Shown: positions 35,229 to 44,563, counted from the first letter of the stretch. The stretch is 64,000 nucleotides of DNA from an uncultured Eubacteriales bacterium (GCA_900315485.1 OMZI01000001.1:1-64000), one strand, 5' to 3'. Numbers and translations are program-made. The notes: generated by a model from the letters alone, not told the origin.

Positions 35229-37492
35229 GCACAAACAGAAGAAAAAGCATATATGTATGTCTCGCTCTTGCGGCTGTTGTTCTCATAGGGATTGCCGTAT
35301 TCTGTTTTGGCTGCAATGAGAAATATACCGATGTTGCTGTCCTGTCGACGACCGATATGCACGGAAAGGGCTGGGATATAAACCTGCTTACGGATCAGCC
35401 GGAGAAAAACAGCATGCTGAGTGTGGCGACTGCTGCAGCGAAGACCAGAGAGGAATTCGGTGAGGACAATGTTATTCTCATAGACAATGGAGACCTGTAT
35501 CAGGGAACACCATTCTCACAGCTGAGTCTGACAGAATATACAGGAAAGGAAGGGAGCAGCGTTCCTTCAATGTCTGTATGCCTTGAGAAGGCCGGATATG
35601 ATGCCTTTATCCCGGGTAATCATGAATTCGATTACAGCTGGGATATCATGAGCAATGTGTATAAGGATCTGGAAGAAAACGGGATCCCTGTTGTTACATG
35701 CAATGTCTGCTATGACGGAAGTGACGGCACTCATGAAAAAGGCGACACCGTATTCACTCCGTATATCACTAAGACGATAAAGGTAAACGGCAACGAACAT
35801 AAGATAGGCATACTCGGGATCGGAAACACTGACATCACGCGCTGGACGGATTCTGCGAACTATCCCGGGATGACTTTTGCACATCCTGATAATCAGAAGC
35901 TGTCCGCAGCTGATGAGGCATCCATGTATATTCCTGAGATGAAGAAGGAAGGGTGCGAGTTCATTATAGTCTCGTATCACGGAGGAATGGGTGATTCTGA
36001 AGGAGAACTGGAGCCCCTCGTAAACACTAATAATCAGGGGGAACGTCTCGCAGCAGGGGCAGAAGGAATAGACCTTCTGATCACAGGGCATGATCATTTT
36101 TCAGGATATTCGAACACTGCCGTGACCGGTCCGGACGGAAAGGAAGTTCCGGTCGTCAACGGCGGCGGTACGGATATGACGAAGTGCGTGTTCAGATTCA
36201 GTGAAGACGGTGAGGGAAGCCTCAAGTGGGAACTCACTTCATCTGAGAACCTCCAGCTTTCTGAATATGAGTCCGACGAAGAACTCAAAACCGCACTCAG
36301 GACTTACGCTGAAAGTACTGAAAAGGAGGTAAGCAAGCCTGTCGGAACTGCGGAAGGCAGCTGGGACAATGACTCTGCTTACTTTACAAGCCAGACGGAT
36401 ACAATGAATTTTGTATCCCGTGCTATGCTGGATATAACGTCAGAACACGGCGGTGCGGACATGTCAATGAGCACGGTAACACCGGCCGGGAGCTACACGA
36501 TATCCGCAGGCGATATTTCACAGAAAGATGTATATAGCTTCTACCAGTTCAGCAATACTCTTGCGATCCTCCCGTTGAAGGGGAGCGAGATACGTGCGAT
36601 ACTTGAGGAAAATGCGGCAGAACATCTGGCAGCCAGGATACTTGAAGGCAAGGCATATTACTACTCTAAGGGAGATGTTTATGCCAATATAATCACCGGC
36701 GGACTTAACTTCACCTATGATATGTCACAGCCTGAGGGCAGCCGCGTCATCATCAGCGGATTCTCAGACGGAAAGTCTTTTGACGATAACAGCACTTACA
36801 ATGTCGCTGTCATAACATATCTTGTAGGCAACGAGAACTGCGGCCTGAGGGAATACACCGAAGATGACCTTATCTGGGGAATGGACGGGGACAGCGATGA
36901 GGGTTCCGTACAGGAACTGATCATAAAGTATTTAAAAGACCTGAAGGCACAGGGCAAGAGCATCACTCCGGAAATGGCTGACTGGAAATGGTCGATAGAC
37001 TATACTGGAGATAAAGAGAACCTGGATCTTCCTGAAGGGGACACTGCTGCAGTATACTCTGCTGAGCTCAGGGACGGAAAGCGTTACGTGATACGTCAGG
37101 AATCCGAGGGCTGCACATTTACTTCTGAAGGAGATGACGGAAGTGTGGTGTCGGCAGACTGCCCTGCATCGGGCAATACTATCGCTGCACCTCTTCCGGA
37201 TAATACACTGATACTTACAGCTCACGATGAAGGCGACGGCAGCTGGTCGTTTACGGATCAGAACGGAAGATCCTTTTCACACATTGACGGTAATGTAGTG
37301 CTTTCCTTAGACTCGAAAGACTCTGAGGAAAGCGGCATCTGGAAGACTGAAAAGAAAGACGGAGGATATTACCTTCTGGATATAAGCGATGAGGAAAAAG
37401 CTTTGCAGCTGTACAATGGCAGATTCATGACATTCAGAAAGAACGCTGCAGGAGGTTTCTACTATAACTTCTACGAAGTGACAGGGGAGTAA
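35225..37492 (+). CDS. Surface 5'-nucleotidase / 2',3'-cyclic phosphodiesterase family protein
   Basis: A 755 aa protein with an N-terminal signal or anchor helix ending in FCFGC (possible but non-canonical lipobox). The calcineurin-like phosphoesterase domain has the metal motifs STTDMHG, IDNGD, PGNHEFDYS, VSYHGGMGDSEG and ITGHDHF (about residues 40-290). The 5_nucleotid_C domain follows (about 370-580), then a C-terminal beta-rich domain of about 150 residues. It is expected to dephosphorylate extracellular nucleotides for nucleoside or phosphate salvage. It overlaps the previous gene by 4 bp, and a small gene follows 4 bp later. Confidence 0.88.
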   Translation: MSTNRRKSIYVCLALAAVVLIGIAVFCFGCNEKYTDVAVLSTTDMHGKGWDINLLTDQPEKNSMLSVATAAAKTREEFGEDNVILIDNGDLYQGTPFSQLSLTEYTGKEGSSVPSMSVCLEKAGYDAFIPGNHEFDYSWDIMSNVYKDLEENGIPVVTCNVCYDGSDGTHEKGDTVFTPYITKTIKVNGNEHKIGILGIGNTDITRWTDSANYPGMTFAHPDNQKLSAADEASMYIPEMKKEGCEFIIVSYHGGMGDSEGELEPLVNTNNQGERLAAGAEGIDLLITGHDHFSGYSNTAVTGPDGKEVPVVNGGGTDMTKCVFRFSEDGEGSLKWELTSSENLQLSEYESDEELKTALRTYAESTEKEVSKPVGTAEGSWDNDSAYFTSQTDTMNFVSRAMLDITSEHGGADMSMSTVTPAGSYTISAGDISQKDVYSFYQFSNTLAILPLKGSEIRAILEENAAEHLAARILEGKAYYYSKGDVYANIITGGLNFTYDMSQPEGSRVIISGFSDGKSFDDNSTYNVAVITYLVGNENCGLREYTEDDLIWGMDGDSDEGSVQELIIKYLKDLKAQGKSITPEMADWKWSIDYTGDKENLDLPEGDTAAVYSAELRDGKRYVIRQESEGCTFTSEGDDGSVVSADCPASGNTIAAPLPDNTLILTAHDEGDGSWSFTDQNGRSFSHIDGNVVLSLDSKDSEESGIWKTEKKDGGYYLLDISDEEKALQLYNGRFMTFRKNAAGGFYYNFYEVTGE

Positions 37493-37496
37493 GCAT

Positions 37497-37757
37497 ATGA
37501 ACAGACTCATACGTAAAAAACATGAGCGCATACAGGCAAGTGTTCAGAGATATGAGGAGTCACACGGCTACAGGAAACCTGAATCTGTCGAAGATAATGA
37601 TAATATAATATCGACAACCAAAGTGCATGAGGAACTTGATGGACTGTCTGACAGGGAGCTTCTCCTGCAGATATATGACATGCTTGCTGCACAGCAGGAG
37701 CAGATCGACAGGATCCTGAAAATGACAGGAAGTGGAGACGACACCGGTACTGTTTGA
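37497..37757 (+). CDS. Small charged helical protein
   Basis: An 86 aa protein with a basic N-terminal half (NRLIRKKHERIQASVQRYEES) and a C-terminal amphipathic helix (DRELLLQIYDMLAAQQEQIDRILKM) likely to form a coiled coil. No family recognised. It follows the nucleotidase gene by 4 bp and is therefore probably in its operon. GGGGAG upstream serves as RBS. Confidence 0.55.
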   Translation: MNRLIRKKHERIQASVQRYEESHGYRKPESVEDNDNIISTTKVHEELDGLSDRELLLQIYDMLAAQQEQIDRILKMTGSGDDTGTV

Positions 37758-37787
37758 TTCAGCCACTTGAGGCGGGAGGACAGAAAA

Positions 37788-38216
37788 ATGACAGGAAGGC
37801 AGGTAATACTTACTAACAGATCATTCATTCTGGAAGAACTCTATGACTTCATGAAAGAACACTGGGACGTTAATGAAGCCGGCGAATTTACTGTTGGAAG
37901 ACCGACGAAGGCATCGATAGAAGAATACATTCTGCTGCCTGCTACACAGAGATACATGACGATCGTATATCCGCGTAGTGCAGGAGGATTATTCTCGAAG
38001 GATAATAAAGTGATACTTTCAACTGCTGACACTCCATCCGGAGCATTTGAGGGACTTGCACAGACTATCCCGACAGGCAATATATTTGTAGGTATAGCGC
38101 AGATGACAAGTCTCAGGTCATCGGAGAAGGAGAGAAAGGGACCGGCAGAAGACATCCTTCAGCGTTACACATCATATATGAAACAAATACTCGGAGAAGC
38201 AGGATATCTGAAATGA
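37788..38216 (+). CDS. Unknown protein, 142 aa
   Basis: Starts MTGRQVILTNRSFILEE. The ATG at 37788 has GGGAGG 9 bases upstream, so it is preferred over the in-frame start seven codons earlier. It is a mixed alpha/beta soluble protein without TM or signal. The segment YMTIVYPRSAGGLFSKDNKVILS reads as a beta core. No family recognised. Ten bp separate it from the following SUKH-recombinase chimera. Confidence 0.55.
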   Translation: MTGRQVILTNRSFILEELYDFMKEHWDVNEAGEFTVGRPTKASIEEYILLPATQRYMTIVYPRSAGGLFSKDNKVILSTADTPSGAFEGLAQTIPTGNIFVGIAQMTSLRSSEKERKGPAEDILQRYTSYMKQILGEAGYLK

Positions 38217-38225
38217 TATGATCCG

Positions 38226-39101
38226 GTGATTTGTTCCTCGAAAATTTCTCCTGACCTGTACCTTGAAGATGGTGAGGAGAAACTGTTCGGATATTCGGGT
38301 TATATGAATTTTATACCTCTTATCCCGGATTCAAAAGTTGCTGTAATCCGGGATAAAGAAGGCTTTTTCGCATTCATAAAACGTGATGATGCGACAGATG
38401 AACTTATCAGCAGAGCAGAAGAGACTATGGGGTACAAGCTCCCGGAATCGTACAAAGAGCTTCTTCGATTCAGAAATGGCGGCAGCGTTAACGGTGATCT
38501 GGAAGAATGCTGGCTGACTGAGATCTACGGTATAGCAGCCGATCCGGACAATTTCAACGGGCTGGAAGCAATGTACGACAACTGGAGGAATGAATGGGAG
38601 TATCCGGATATGACCTATCACATAGAGAAGACAAAGTCCTCTTCAGGGACGAGGGTGATCCCGATGACTCCGGATGTAAGAGAGCACTTCGAAGCAATCA
38701 TAAAGAAACGAAGAAAGGTCCAAAAGGAAATGATGGTCGATGGCGTAAGCGGTTTCCTGTACCTTGATGACCAGGGAAGACCATTGGTCGCATATCACTG
38801 GCAGAAGCGATTCAATCATGCTGTACACAGACACAACCAGATCTACAAGGAGCAGCTGCCAAATATCACTCCGCACGTGTGCAGGCACACCTACTGCAGC
38901 AACATGGCGAAGTCCGGCATGAATCCAAAGACCCTGCAGTACCTTATGGGCCACAGCGACATTGGTGTCACAATGAACACATATACACACTTAGGCCTGG
39001 ACGATGCTGTTATGGAGATTCATAGGTTGCAGGAGCAGGAGAGAGTGCTAGGTGAATTCGAAGAAGAGGAGAAAGGCACGATACTGAAGATGGCGGAGTA
39101 A
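38226..39101 (+). pseudogene. Chimera: SUKH (SMI1/KNR4) domain fused to tyrosine recombinase catalytic domain
   Basis: A 291 aa open frame of two unrelated halves. Residues about 50-138 carry the SUKH pattern (RAEETMGYKLPESYKELLRF, NGG, WLTEIYGIAADP, and WEYPD), typical of toxin-immunity proteins. From about 139 the frame becomes a phage-type integrase core: KSSSGTRVIPMTPDV, then HVCRHTYCSNMAKSGMNPKT and LMGHSDIGVTMNTYTHLG, with catalytic Arg, His-x-x-Arg, His and Tyr. The integrase arm-binding and core-binding domains are missing, and the first catalytic Arg region is also missing. The join looks like recombinational debris, although the frame is intact. GTG start without a clear RBS. Confidence 0.7.
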
Positions 39102-39189
39102 TCTGCCATCTGCGCATCTATTTGACCATGTATTGAGTAGGCTATTTGATATACTGATAATAACAAGTTTATAAGGAGGTAATACAAAT

Positions 39190-39483
39190 ATGGCATTATT
39201 TAAATCGGCAGAAGAAAAAGCTGAGGCGCAGGCGCAGAAAGAGCAGAAGCTTCTTGAGAGATTCGGACTCCAGACTCTGTCAAATAGAGAAGATATTGAG
39301 AGCGTGCAGCGAATTGCTAGAGAATTAGCAGGATCAGGACTGTCTGAATTTGGAGCTTTACTTTCGAATAACGATACCGCGATGAACAGGGCGCAGACAC
39401 AATACACTCGTGCAATAATGGAGCAGAACTTCATTATTATCAGACAGCTCGACAGACTGGCATCGCTCCTAGAAGAGAAATAG
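39190..39483 (+). CDS. Small helical protein, 97 aa
   Basis: Starts MALFKSAEEKAEAQAQKEQK, strongly helical. The second half is MEQNFIIIRQLDRLASLLEEK-like, and there are no TM segments. Proteins of this type (short, Ala/Glu/Lys/Gln-rich N-terminus) occur in mobile regions, but I cannot name a family. RBS AAGGAGGT is good. It is followed by the first of three related terminators. Confidence 0.6.
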   Translation: MALFKSAEEKAEAQAQKEQKLLERFGLQTLSNREDIESVQRIARELAGSGLSEFGALLSNNDTAMNRAQTQYTRAIMEQNFIIIRQLDRLASLLEEK

Positions 39484-39500
39484 AATTACGCAAGATATTG

Positions 39501-39535
39501 ATGCTTGGTGAGATTTCTCATCAGGCTTCTATTTC
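39501..39535 (+). terminator. Terminator copy 1 of 3 (CATCAGGCTTC type)
   Basis: Stem GCTTGGTGAGA / TCTCATCAGGC with GU pairs, then TTCTATTTC. Shares the 3' arm TCATCAGGCTTCT with 40747-40786 and 42587-42625. Confidence 0.7.
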
Positions 39536-39605
39536 GGTGTAAGATAGTATTTCAATTATGTTATTACTAATATATCTAATATCGGTACAATCGTGAGGTC
39601 ACACC

Positions 39606-40688
39606 ATGAATAGATTAGTTGCGTTATTATTATCTGCATTTCTGTTTATTTCCTTCACTCAATTAACATATGCAGAAATGCAAGAATATCCATTTGGAAA
39701 TAAAAACATTACAGTAAATGTAGATGACAGTAAATGGGAAATCTATGACCGTTACGATATGGCGTCTTTAGAAAATACAGATGGAGTATACAGGGAAATA
39801 TATGAGTTATTTCTTGACTCTGTAGATGTGAAGTTAATTGCCTTATCGAAGAATCAGGATGCGTTTTGGTCCTTCGCAGTACTTAATATAGCAGATATAT
39901 CGCCTGAATTTGCTGAATTATCTGAGGAAGAATTACAATCATTTAATTTTTCTGATCTAAGTGATGAACAAATCAAAAAATATGCGGGTGATCGATCTAA
40001 TGTGGAAGGCTTCGAACAGACAGATAACTCTGTAAAAGAATATAACGGACAAAAATATTCAGTAGTTGAGGGTTTCGTAACTGTTGAAAACACAAGAACA
40101 CAATGCCAACAAGCCGTAACTGCAATTAACGGGTTCTTTTATATATTTACCTTCTATCCTTTAGAAGATGTTTCTAATAGTACGTATAGCGCTTTTACAG
40201 ACATTCTTTCAGATATTGAATACTCAGCTGACAATAGCTATTACATTAGTAGTAATAAGGCGGACGATGAGATTGACGAATTTGAGGACAGAAACAATGC
40301 GGCATTAACTGCTATTATTACGGTTATTCCGGTAGCACTAATATTTGGAGTAATAAAAATTGCTTTATCAAAACGAAAGAAAAGTAATGAAAACGCTAAG
40401 AATGGTTCTGTGGATAATTGCAAAGTAGAAAACAATAGTATAAATGCAAATAAACAAAATGAAAACGACATGTCTGATACAGCGGAAGCATACCAAGCAG
40501 AATTAAACTATAAAGAACAGCCAGATACTATAACATCTAACCAAGCAGTTTATGGCAAAAACCAGAATTCATATGCAACACAATCAATACCAGCAGATAG
40601 TTTAAGAGAATTAAAAGAATTATATGATGCAGGAGTAATAACCGAGGAAGAATTCTCAAAAAAGAAGAAACAGTTACTTAGTATTTAA
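39606..40688 (+). CDS. Exported single-TM protein with C-terminal SHOCT motif
   Basis: A 360 aa protein with a signal peptide (residues 1-23, cut after YA), an extracellular domain of about 200 residues, one TM helix (about 234-255, ALTAIITVIPVALIFGVIKIAL), then a cytoplasmic Asn/Gln-rich linker. It ends in a SHOCT motif (LRELKELYDAGVITEEEFSK). Codon use is clearly more AT-rich than its left neighbours, which points to acquisition. No enzymatic motif. RBS GTGAGGTC is weak. It lies between terminator copies 1 and 2. Confidence 0.75.
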   Translation: MNRLVALLLSAFLFISFTQLTYAEMQEYPFGNKNITVNVDDSKWEIYDRYDMASLENTDGVYREIYELFLDSVDVKLIALSKNQDAFWSFAVLNIADISPEFAELSEEELQSFNFSDLSDEQIKKYAGDRSNVEGFEQTDNSVKEYNGQKYSVVEGFVTVENTRTQCQQAVTAINGFFYIFTFYPLEDVSNSTYSAFTDILSDIEYSADNSYYISSNKADDEIDEFEDRNNAALTAIITVIPVALIFGVIKIALSKRKKSNENAKNGSVDNCKVENNSINANKQNENDMSDTAEAYQAELNYKEQPDTITSNQAVYGKNQNSYATQSIPADSLRELKELYDAGVITEEEFSKKKKQLLSI

Positions 40689-40746
40689 TTTGATATCTAT
40701 TAAAATAGGCCTAGCTGGTATAGAAGATGGCAGAGTAAATGGTATT

Positions 40747-40786
40747 GAAGCCTGATTGGGCAAAACCTCATCAGGCTTCTTTTTTC
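40747..40786 (+). terminator. Terminator copy 2 of 3
   Basis: Stem GAAGCCTGAT / ATCAGGCTTC, 13-nt loop GGGCAAAACCTC-like, then TTTTTT. It is the most perfect of the three related copies. Confidence 0.9.
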
Positions 40787-40864
40787 ATGCACTGAAAACT
40801 ATATTCATCGTGTATAATACAGTTGTTGCGTATAACTATTGACCAGGAGGGGAAAACAAAGACA

Positions 40865-42568
40865 ATGCTAACTGACAGACAGACAGGTGAACTGACGGGA
40901 TATCCGAGCATAGATAAGCCGTGGCTTAAGTATTATTCGGAAGAAGTTATAAACGCTCCATTGCCAGAAATGACAATGTATCAATATATTTTGGACAATA
41001 ATAAGGAACATCTTAGTAATGTTATGCTGCGCTATTATGGGACAAAAGTCACATATGGCGATTTTTTTTCGAAGGTCAAAAGGGTTGCCTCATCTTTATA
41101 CTCTATGGGCATAAGACCTGGCGATGTAGTTACTATTATGTCGATTCATACACCAGAAACCATTTATTCAATGTTTGCCCTCAACTATATTGGTGCTGTA
41201 GCAAATATGGTATACATGACATTGACTGAAAAGGAATTGTATTCAACTGTTCGTGATACTAATTCTAAGTTATTGATTGTATTGGATCTAGCTTTAGATC
41301 GCGTGAGTTCAATTGAAGAAGATCTAGGAGTACCAATCATTGTAATGGGGGTGACCGATTCAATGCCATTACATCTTAAAATAGCCTATGATCTTAAAAG
41401 GAAATCAAGTAATAAGCACAGTTATCATACCTGGAAAGAACTCCTGAAACATGAAATTATATCGATACCAGTTTCATGTAAACACGAAGCCCCGGCTATC
41501 ATAGTATACACCAGCGGTACTACAGGTGATCCAAAAGGCGTAGTCCTTTCAAACGATAATATTAATGCACTTGCGTGGCAATTTCTTGCATCAGATTTTA
41601 AATTTGGAAGAGGGGAAACATACATCCATGTTATTCCTACGTTTTTAGGTTATGGCATTGGAATGATTGCTACAGCTTTTGCAGCAGGTCTAGATACTAC
41701 TCTTTGGATTCAACTTGACCCAGTAGAGGTATCTGAAGCAATTGAACGTATAAAGCCGCAGCATATAGAGTTAGGCGTAGCTTTTATTGATGCTTTTATG
41801 AATGGTAAGCATGGTGATTTAAGTCACGTTATTAATTTTGCTACTGGTGGAGGATCTTTGTCTCTTGAAAACGAACATAGAATCAATAATTATTTATTGA
41901 ATCATGGTGCAAGAACAAAAATGATAATGGGATATGGAATGACAGAATTTGCATCAAGCGTTTGCAATAACATGCATTCTGCCATCAAAGAAGGTAGTTT
42001 AGGTGTTCCTTTTCCGAAAGCGATTGTAAAAATAGTGGATAGCGAAACACATGATGAATTAGCATACGGGCAGACAGGGGAGATTTATATAAGTGCACCA
42101 AACCTCATGGTTGAATACTATAATAATAAAAAAGCAACTGATGAAGTAATAAGTATAGATTCGAATGGGCTGAGATGGATGCGCACGGGAGATCTTGGAT
42201 ATATTGACTCAGATGGATTCTTGTTCTTCGGTGGAAGAAGGAAAAGGATCTTTTATACACGCCTAACAGACGGAACTATTATGAGATTGTTTCCTCAACG
42301 ATTAGAAGAACTAATAGAGTCGTTAGAAAAAATAGAGAAATGTGCTGTTATTATTGAAGAGGATCCAAACAGAATATCTATACCAGTTGCATTTATAACA
42401 CCAAAAGGAAATGAGGTGATTGTTTCAGATTATGTATCATATATTCAGTCTGTAATTCAGAAACAACTACCTTCATATTATTGCCCGGAAATGATAAGAA
42501 TTATTGAAAAAATGCCTTTAACATCAAGTGGAAAAATTGACTATAAAGCATTAGAAAAGAATACTTAA
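40865..42568 (+). CDS. AMP-dependent synthetase/ligase (acyl-CoA synthetase-like)
   Basis: A 567 aa ANL-superfamily adenylating enzyme that activates a carboxylate as acyl-AMP. It has the P-loop motif IVYTSGTTGDPKGVV (about residues 217-231), GYGMTE (A5), RTGDLGYID (A7/A8) and C-terminal SGKIDYKAL with the catalytic lysine (A10). No carrier-protein domain is attached. The substrate cannot be read from sequence. AT-rich codon use matches the SHOCT neighbour and differs from the core genes. The ATG at 40865 follows AGGAGGGG at long spacing (about 12); earlier in-frame starts lack an RBS. Flanked by terminator copies 2 and 3. Confidence 0.88.
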   Translation: MLTDRQTGELTGYPSIDKPWLKYYSEEVINAPLPEMTMYQYILDNNKEHLSNVMLRYYGTKVTYGDFFSKVKRVASSLYSMGIRPGDVVTIMSIHTPETIYSMFALNYIGAVANMVYMTLTEKELYSTVRDTNSKLLIVLDLALDRVSSIEEDLGVPIIVMGVTDSMPLHLKIAYDLKRKSSNKHSYHTWKELLKHEIISIPVSCKHEAPAIIVYTSGTTGDPKGVVLSNDNINALAWQFLASDFKFGRGETYIHVIPTFLGYGIGMIATAFAAGLDTTLWIQLDPVEVSEAIERIKPQHIELGVAFIDAFMNGKHGDLSHVINFATGGGSLSLENEHRINNYLLNHGARTKMIMGYGMTEFASSVCNNMHSAIKEGSLGVPFPKAIVKIVDSETHDELAYGQTGEIYISAPNLMVEYYNNKKATDEVISIDSNGLRWMRTGDLGYIDSDGFLFFGGRRKRIFYTRLTDGTIMRLFPQRLEELIESLEKIEKCAVIIEEDPNRISIPVAFITPKGNEVIVSDYVSYIQSVIQKQLPSYYCPEMIRIIEKMPLTSSGKIDYKALEKNT

Positions 42569-42586
42569 TATAGATATAGCAATGGG

Positions 42587-42625
42587 GAAGTTTGATGGGG
42601 AAAAACCTCATCAGGCTTCTTTCTT
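42587..42625 (+). terminator. Terminator copy 3 of 3
   Basis: Stem GAAGTTTGATGGGG / CCTCATCAGGCTTC (GU pairs, one mismatch), then TTTCTTTT. Its 3' arm is identical to copy 2 for 15 bases. Confidence 0.8.
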
Positions 42626-42631
42626 TTATGC

Positions 42632-42725
42632 AAAAGTAGTAAAATACCGCGTAGTAATACTACTATTATGCACATATGCCACCCGTGGCATATGGAGTAG
42701 TAAAACTTCCGATTTTACTACTTTT
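42632..42725. repeat. 94-bp nested inverted repeat (MITE-like or structured RNA)
   Basis: Outer perfect 14-bp arms AAAAGTAGTAAAAT (42632-42645) and ATTTTACTACTTTT (42712-42725) surround a perfect 22-bp palindrome CATATGCCACCCGTGGCATATG (42673-42694). AGTAGTAA/TTACTACT words recur inside and just outside. It lies in a 295-bp gene-free gap. The whole can fold as one long stem. It may be a small non-autonomous element. Confidence 0.7.
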
Positions 42726-42863
42726 TCTACTACTTTTAAGTACCGAGATGTGCAGAGATATGCCGGATTATGCGAAATAACCCGCATTTTTCAGGGCATT
42801 GAGGATACCGGTGAAAATGGCATAACTCCGCATAACTTCGCACAAAGGAGCATAGTTTAGCAG

Positions 42864-43355
42864 ATGATAAAAGTACTTCACGTTTGCCATGGCAATATCT
42901 GCCGGTCGCCTATGGCGGAATTCATAATGAAAGACATGGTCGAGAAGATGGGAGTCAAAGATGACTTCTATATTGCCTCTGCAGCGACTTCAACTGAAGA
43001 GATATGGGGCGGTCAGGGCAATCCTGTATATCCGCCTGTAAAGAATGAGCTTCTGATGCACGGAATCGGAAGAACACCTTATACCGACTTCAGTAAGAAG
43101 AGGGCGGTGCAGGTCTCAAAGGCTGATTATGGCAAATATGACTATATCCTCTGTGCCGAGGAGCGGAATATCAGGAATACCATCCGCATAACAGGCGGTG
43201 ATCCGGATAATAAGATCATGAGGCTTCTGGATTTCTCGGACAATCCGAGGAATATCGCGGATCCGTGGTATACAGGAGTGTTCGACATCACATACAGTGA
43301 CATAGAAGAGGGCCTGAATGCCTTTCTTGGGTACCTGGGATACGAAATACGCTGA
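42864..43355 (+). CDS. Low-molecular-weight protein tyrosine phosphatase
   Basis: A 163 aa cytoplasmic phosphatase of the arsenate reductase/LMW-PTP fold. It has the P-loop VCHGNICRSPMAEF (C-x5-R-S) at residues 6-19 and the general-acid aspartate in ADPWYTG (about 137). It dephosphorylates phosphotyrosine and may oppose a BY-kinase, though none is nearby. AAAGGAG lies upstream. A strong terminator follows. Confidence 0.93.
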   Translation: MIKVLHVCHGNICRSPMAEFIMKDMVEKMGVKDDFYIASAATSTEEIWGGQGNPVYPPVKNELLMHGIGRTPYTDFSKKRAVQVSKADYGKYDYILCAEERNIRNTIRITGGDPDNKIMRLLDFSDNPRNIADPWYTGVFDITYSDIEEGLNAFLGYLGYEIR

Positions 43356-43385
43356 TTTGCAACCGAATTATCGTTGGTGTATCAT

Positions 43386-43410
43386 AAAAGAGCCGGAAGG
43401 CTCTTTTTTA
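43386..43410 (+). terminator. Terminator after the phosphatase gene
   Basis: Stem AAAAGAGCC / GGCTCTTTT with a GAA loop and TTTTTT. Confidence 0.88.
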
Positions 43411-43438
43411 TAACGCATTATTTACGGATAAAAGTTAT

Positions 43439-44563
43439 ATGAAAAACAACCGTTATAAACCGAAAAACAACAATCTTTCTCTCGCATGGGAGAAAATCAA
43501 TACGATAATAGAGCGCGATCTCGCGTTCGTTATAATAATAATGGCGCTCGGACTGCTTCATTCTGATGAATTTGGCCTGAGAGGATTTCCAGTGCCATGG
43601 CTTTCTGGTGGAAGTTCACATATACACTCAAGCCCGGCTGCATTTATTGCTTCACTGGTCTCAGTCACTGCTATAGTTGTGCTTTGCGAGGCACTTAATT
43701 TTGTTATGAGAAGAGGGTCCGAGCCGACAGCGTTCAGAAATACTTCTTCGAATGCCTCAATCTATGCCAATACATATGACGATACACAGGAATTCCAGGA
43801 TATACCGGACACAGGAGCTTTTGAAAGCAAGGATACGCGCAATTACAGTAAGGCTCTCCGGAAGAACCAGAAGCTGTTTAGAAAGGCTGAAGCAGCTCTT
43901 AACACACCTCCTGTGCGTACAAAATATGTGATGGGCCGCAGTGAGAAAACCGTGCTGAGAATCGTTCTGGCCATATTTGCATCATCCATTATTCTTCTTG
44001 GCGCTATATCCGGAGTGTTATTGACAAATGACAGCTATGATGACGACATCGCATCAGATGATTATGATACAGAATATACGGAAGACTCATCTGATGAATA
44101 CGGCAGTCTGATCGGTACGCCGTTCTTCGATGATGATGAGTATCTTCAGGATGAATGCGACAGGATCATCGGGATGCTTACAGACGAAGATGAGGAAGGC
44201 CTTTCGGAAATAGGAGAAGGCGATGCGGCTGCTCTTATCGGTCTTACTGACTGGGGGAACTCTGAATACGTCCGCGACTACAGGTTCGCTGTTTCAGAAG
44301 AACCCGATCAGGGGTTTATCAGATTCCTTGTCACATCCGGGGACAAGAAGTACATGCTGGGAATCAGGTTTGAAGGCGACGGGCTTGCGACTGATGAAAG
44401 CAAGGCTGTCGTAACCGGTGTCACAGCATGCCCGCATACTCCATGGGAAGAACTGGATCCTGAGGATGAAGATTACTGGAATGTTCTGGAGAACAAAGTA
44501 GAAGAACAGAGTGTTACGGTCGGCAATGCCGACTTCATGGGATACAGCGTCCTGACATGGTAG
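43439..44563 (+). CDS. Membrane protein, three TM segments, acidic exported domain
   Basis: A 374 aa protein with hydrophobic helices at about residues 29-45, 62-82 and 178-198, with a basic cytoplasmic loop between the second and third. Outside follows a very acidic linker (DSYDDDIASDDYDTEYTEDSSDEYG region) and a compact C-terminal domain ending FMGYSVLTW. No named family. Stop and next start are 10 bp apart, suggesting an operon with the 3D-domain protein and a shared role at the cell surface. RBS weak. Confidence 0.6.
   Translation: MKNNRYKPKNNNLSLAWEKINTIIERDLAFVIIIMALGLLHSDEFGLRGFPVPWLSGGSSHIHSSPAAFIASLVSVTAIVVLCEALNFVMRRGSEPTAFRNTSSNASIYANTYDDTQEFQDIPDTGAFESKDTRNYSKALRKNQKLFRKAEAALNTPPVRTKYVMGRSEKTVLRIVLAIFASSIILLGAISGVLLTNDSYDDDIASDDYDTEYTEDSSDEYGSLIGTPFFDDDEYLQDECDRIIGMLTDEDEEGLSEIGEGDAAALIGLTDWGNSEYVRDYRFAVSEEPDQGFIRFLVTSGDKKYMLGIRFEGDGLATDESKAVVTGVTACPHTPWEELDPEDEDYWNVLENKVEEQSVTVGNADFMGYSVLTW

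Noticed and set aside
39501-42625. Integron attC sites between cassettes
   Set aside because: The hairpins are short, end in T-runs and lack attC core sites; no integron integrase. Terminators with shared sequence explain them.
42582-42860. 92-codon plus-strand frame after the AMP ligase
   Set aside because: It runs through a terminator and the nested inverted repeat; no RBS.
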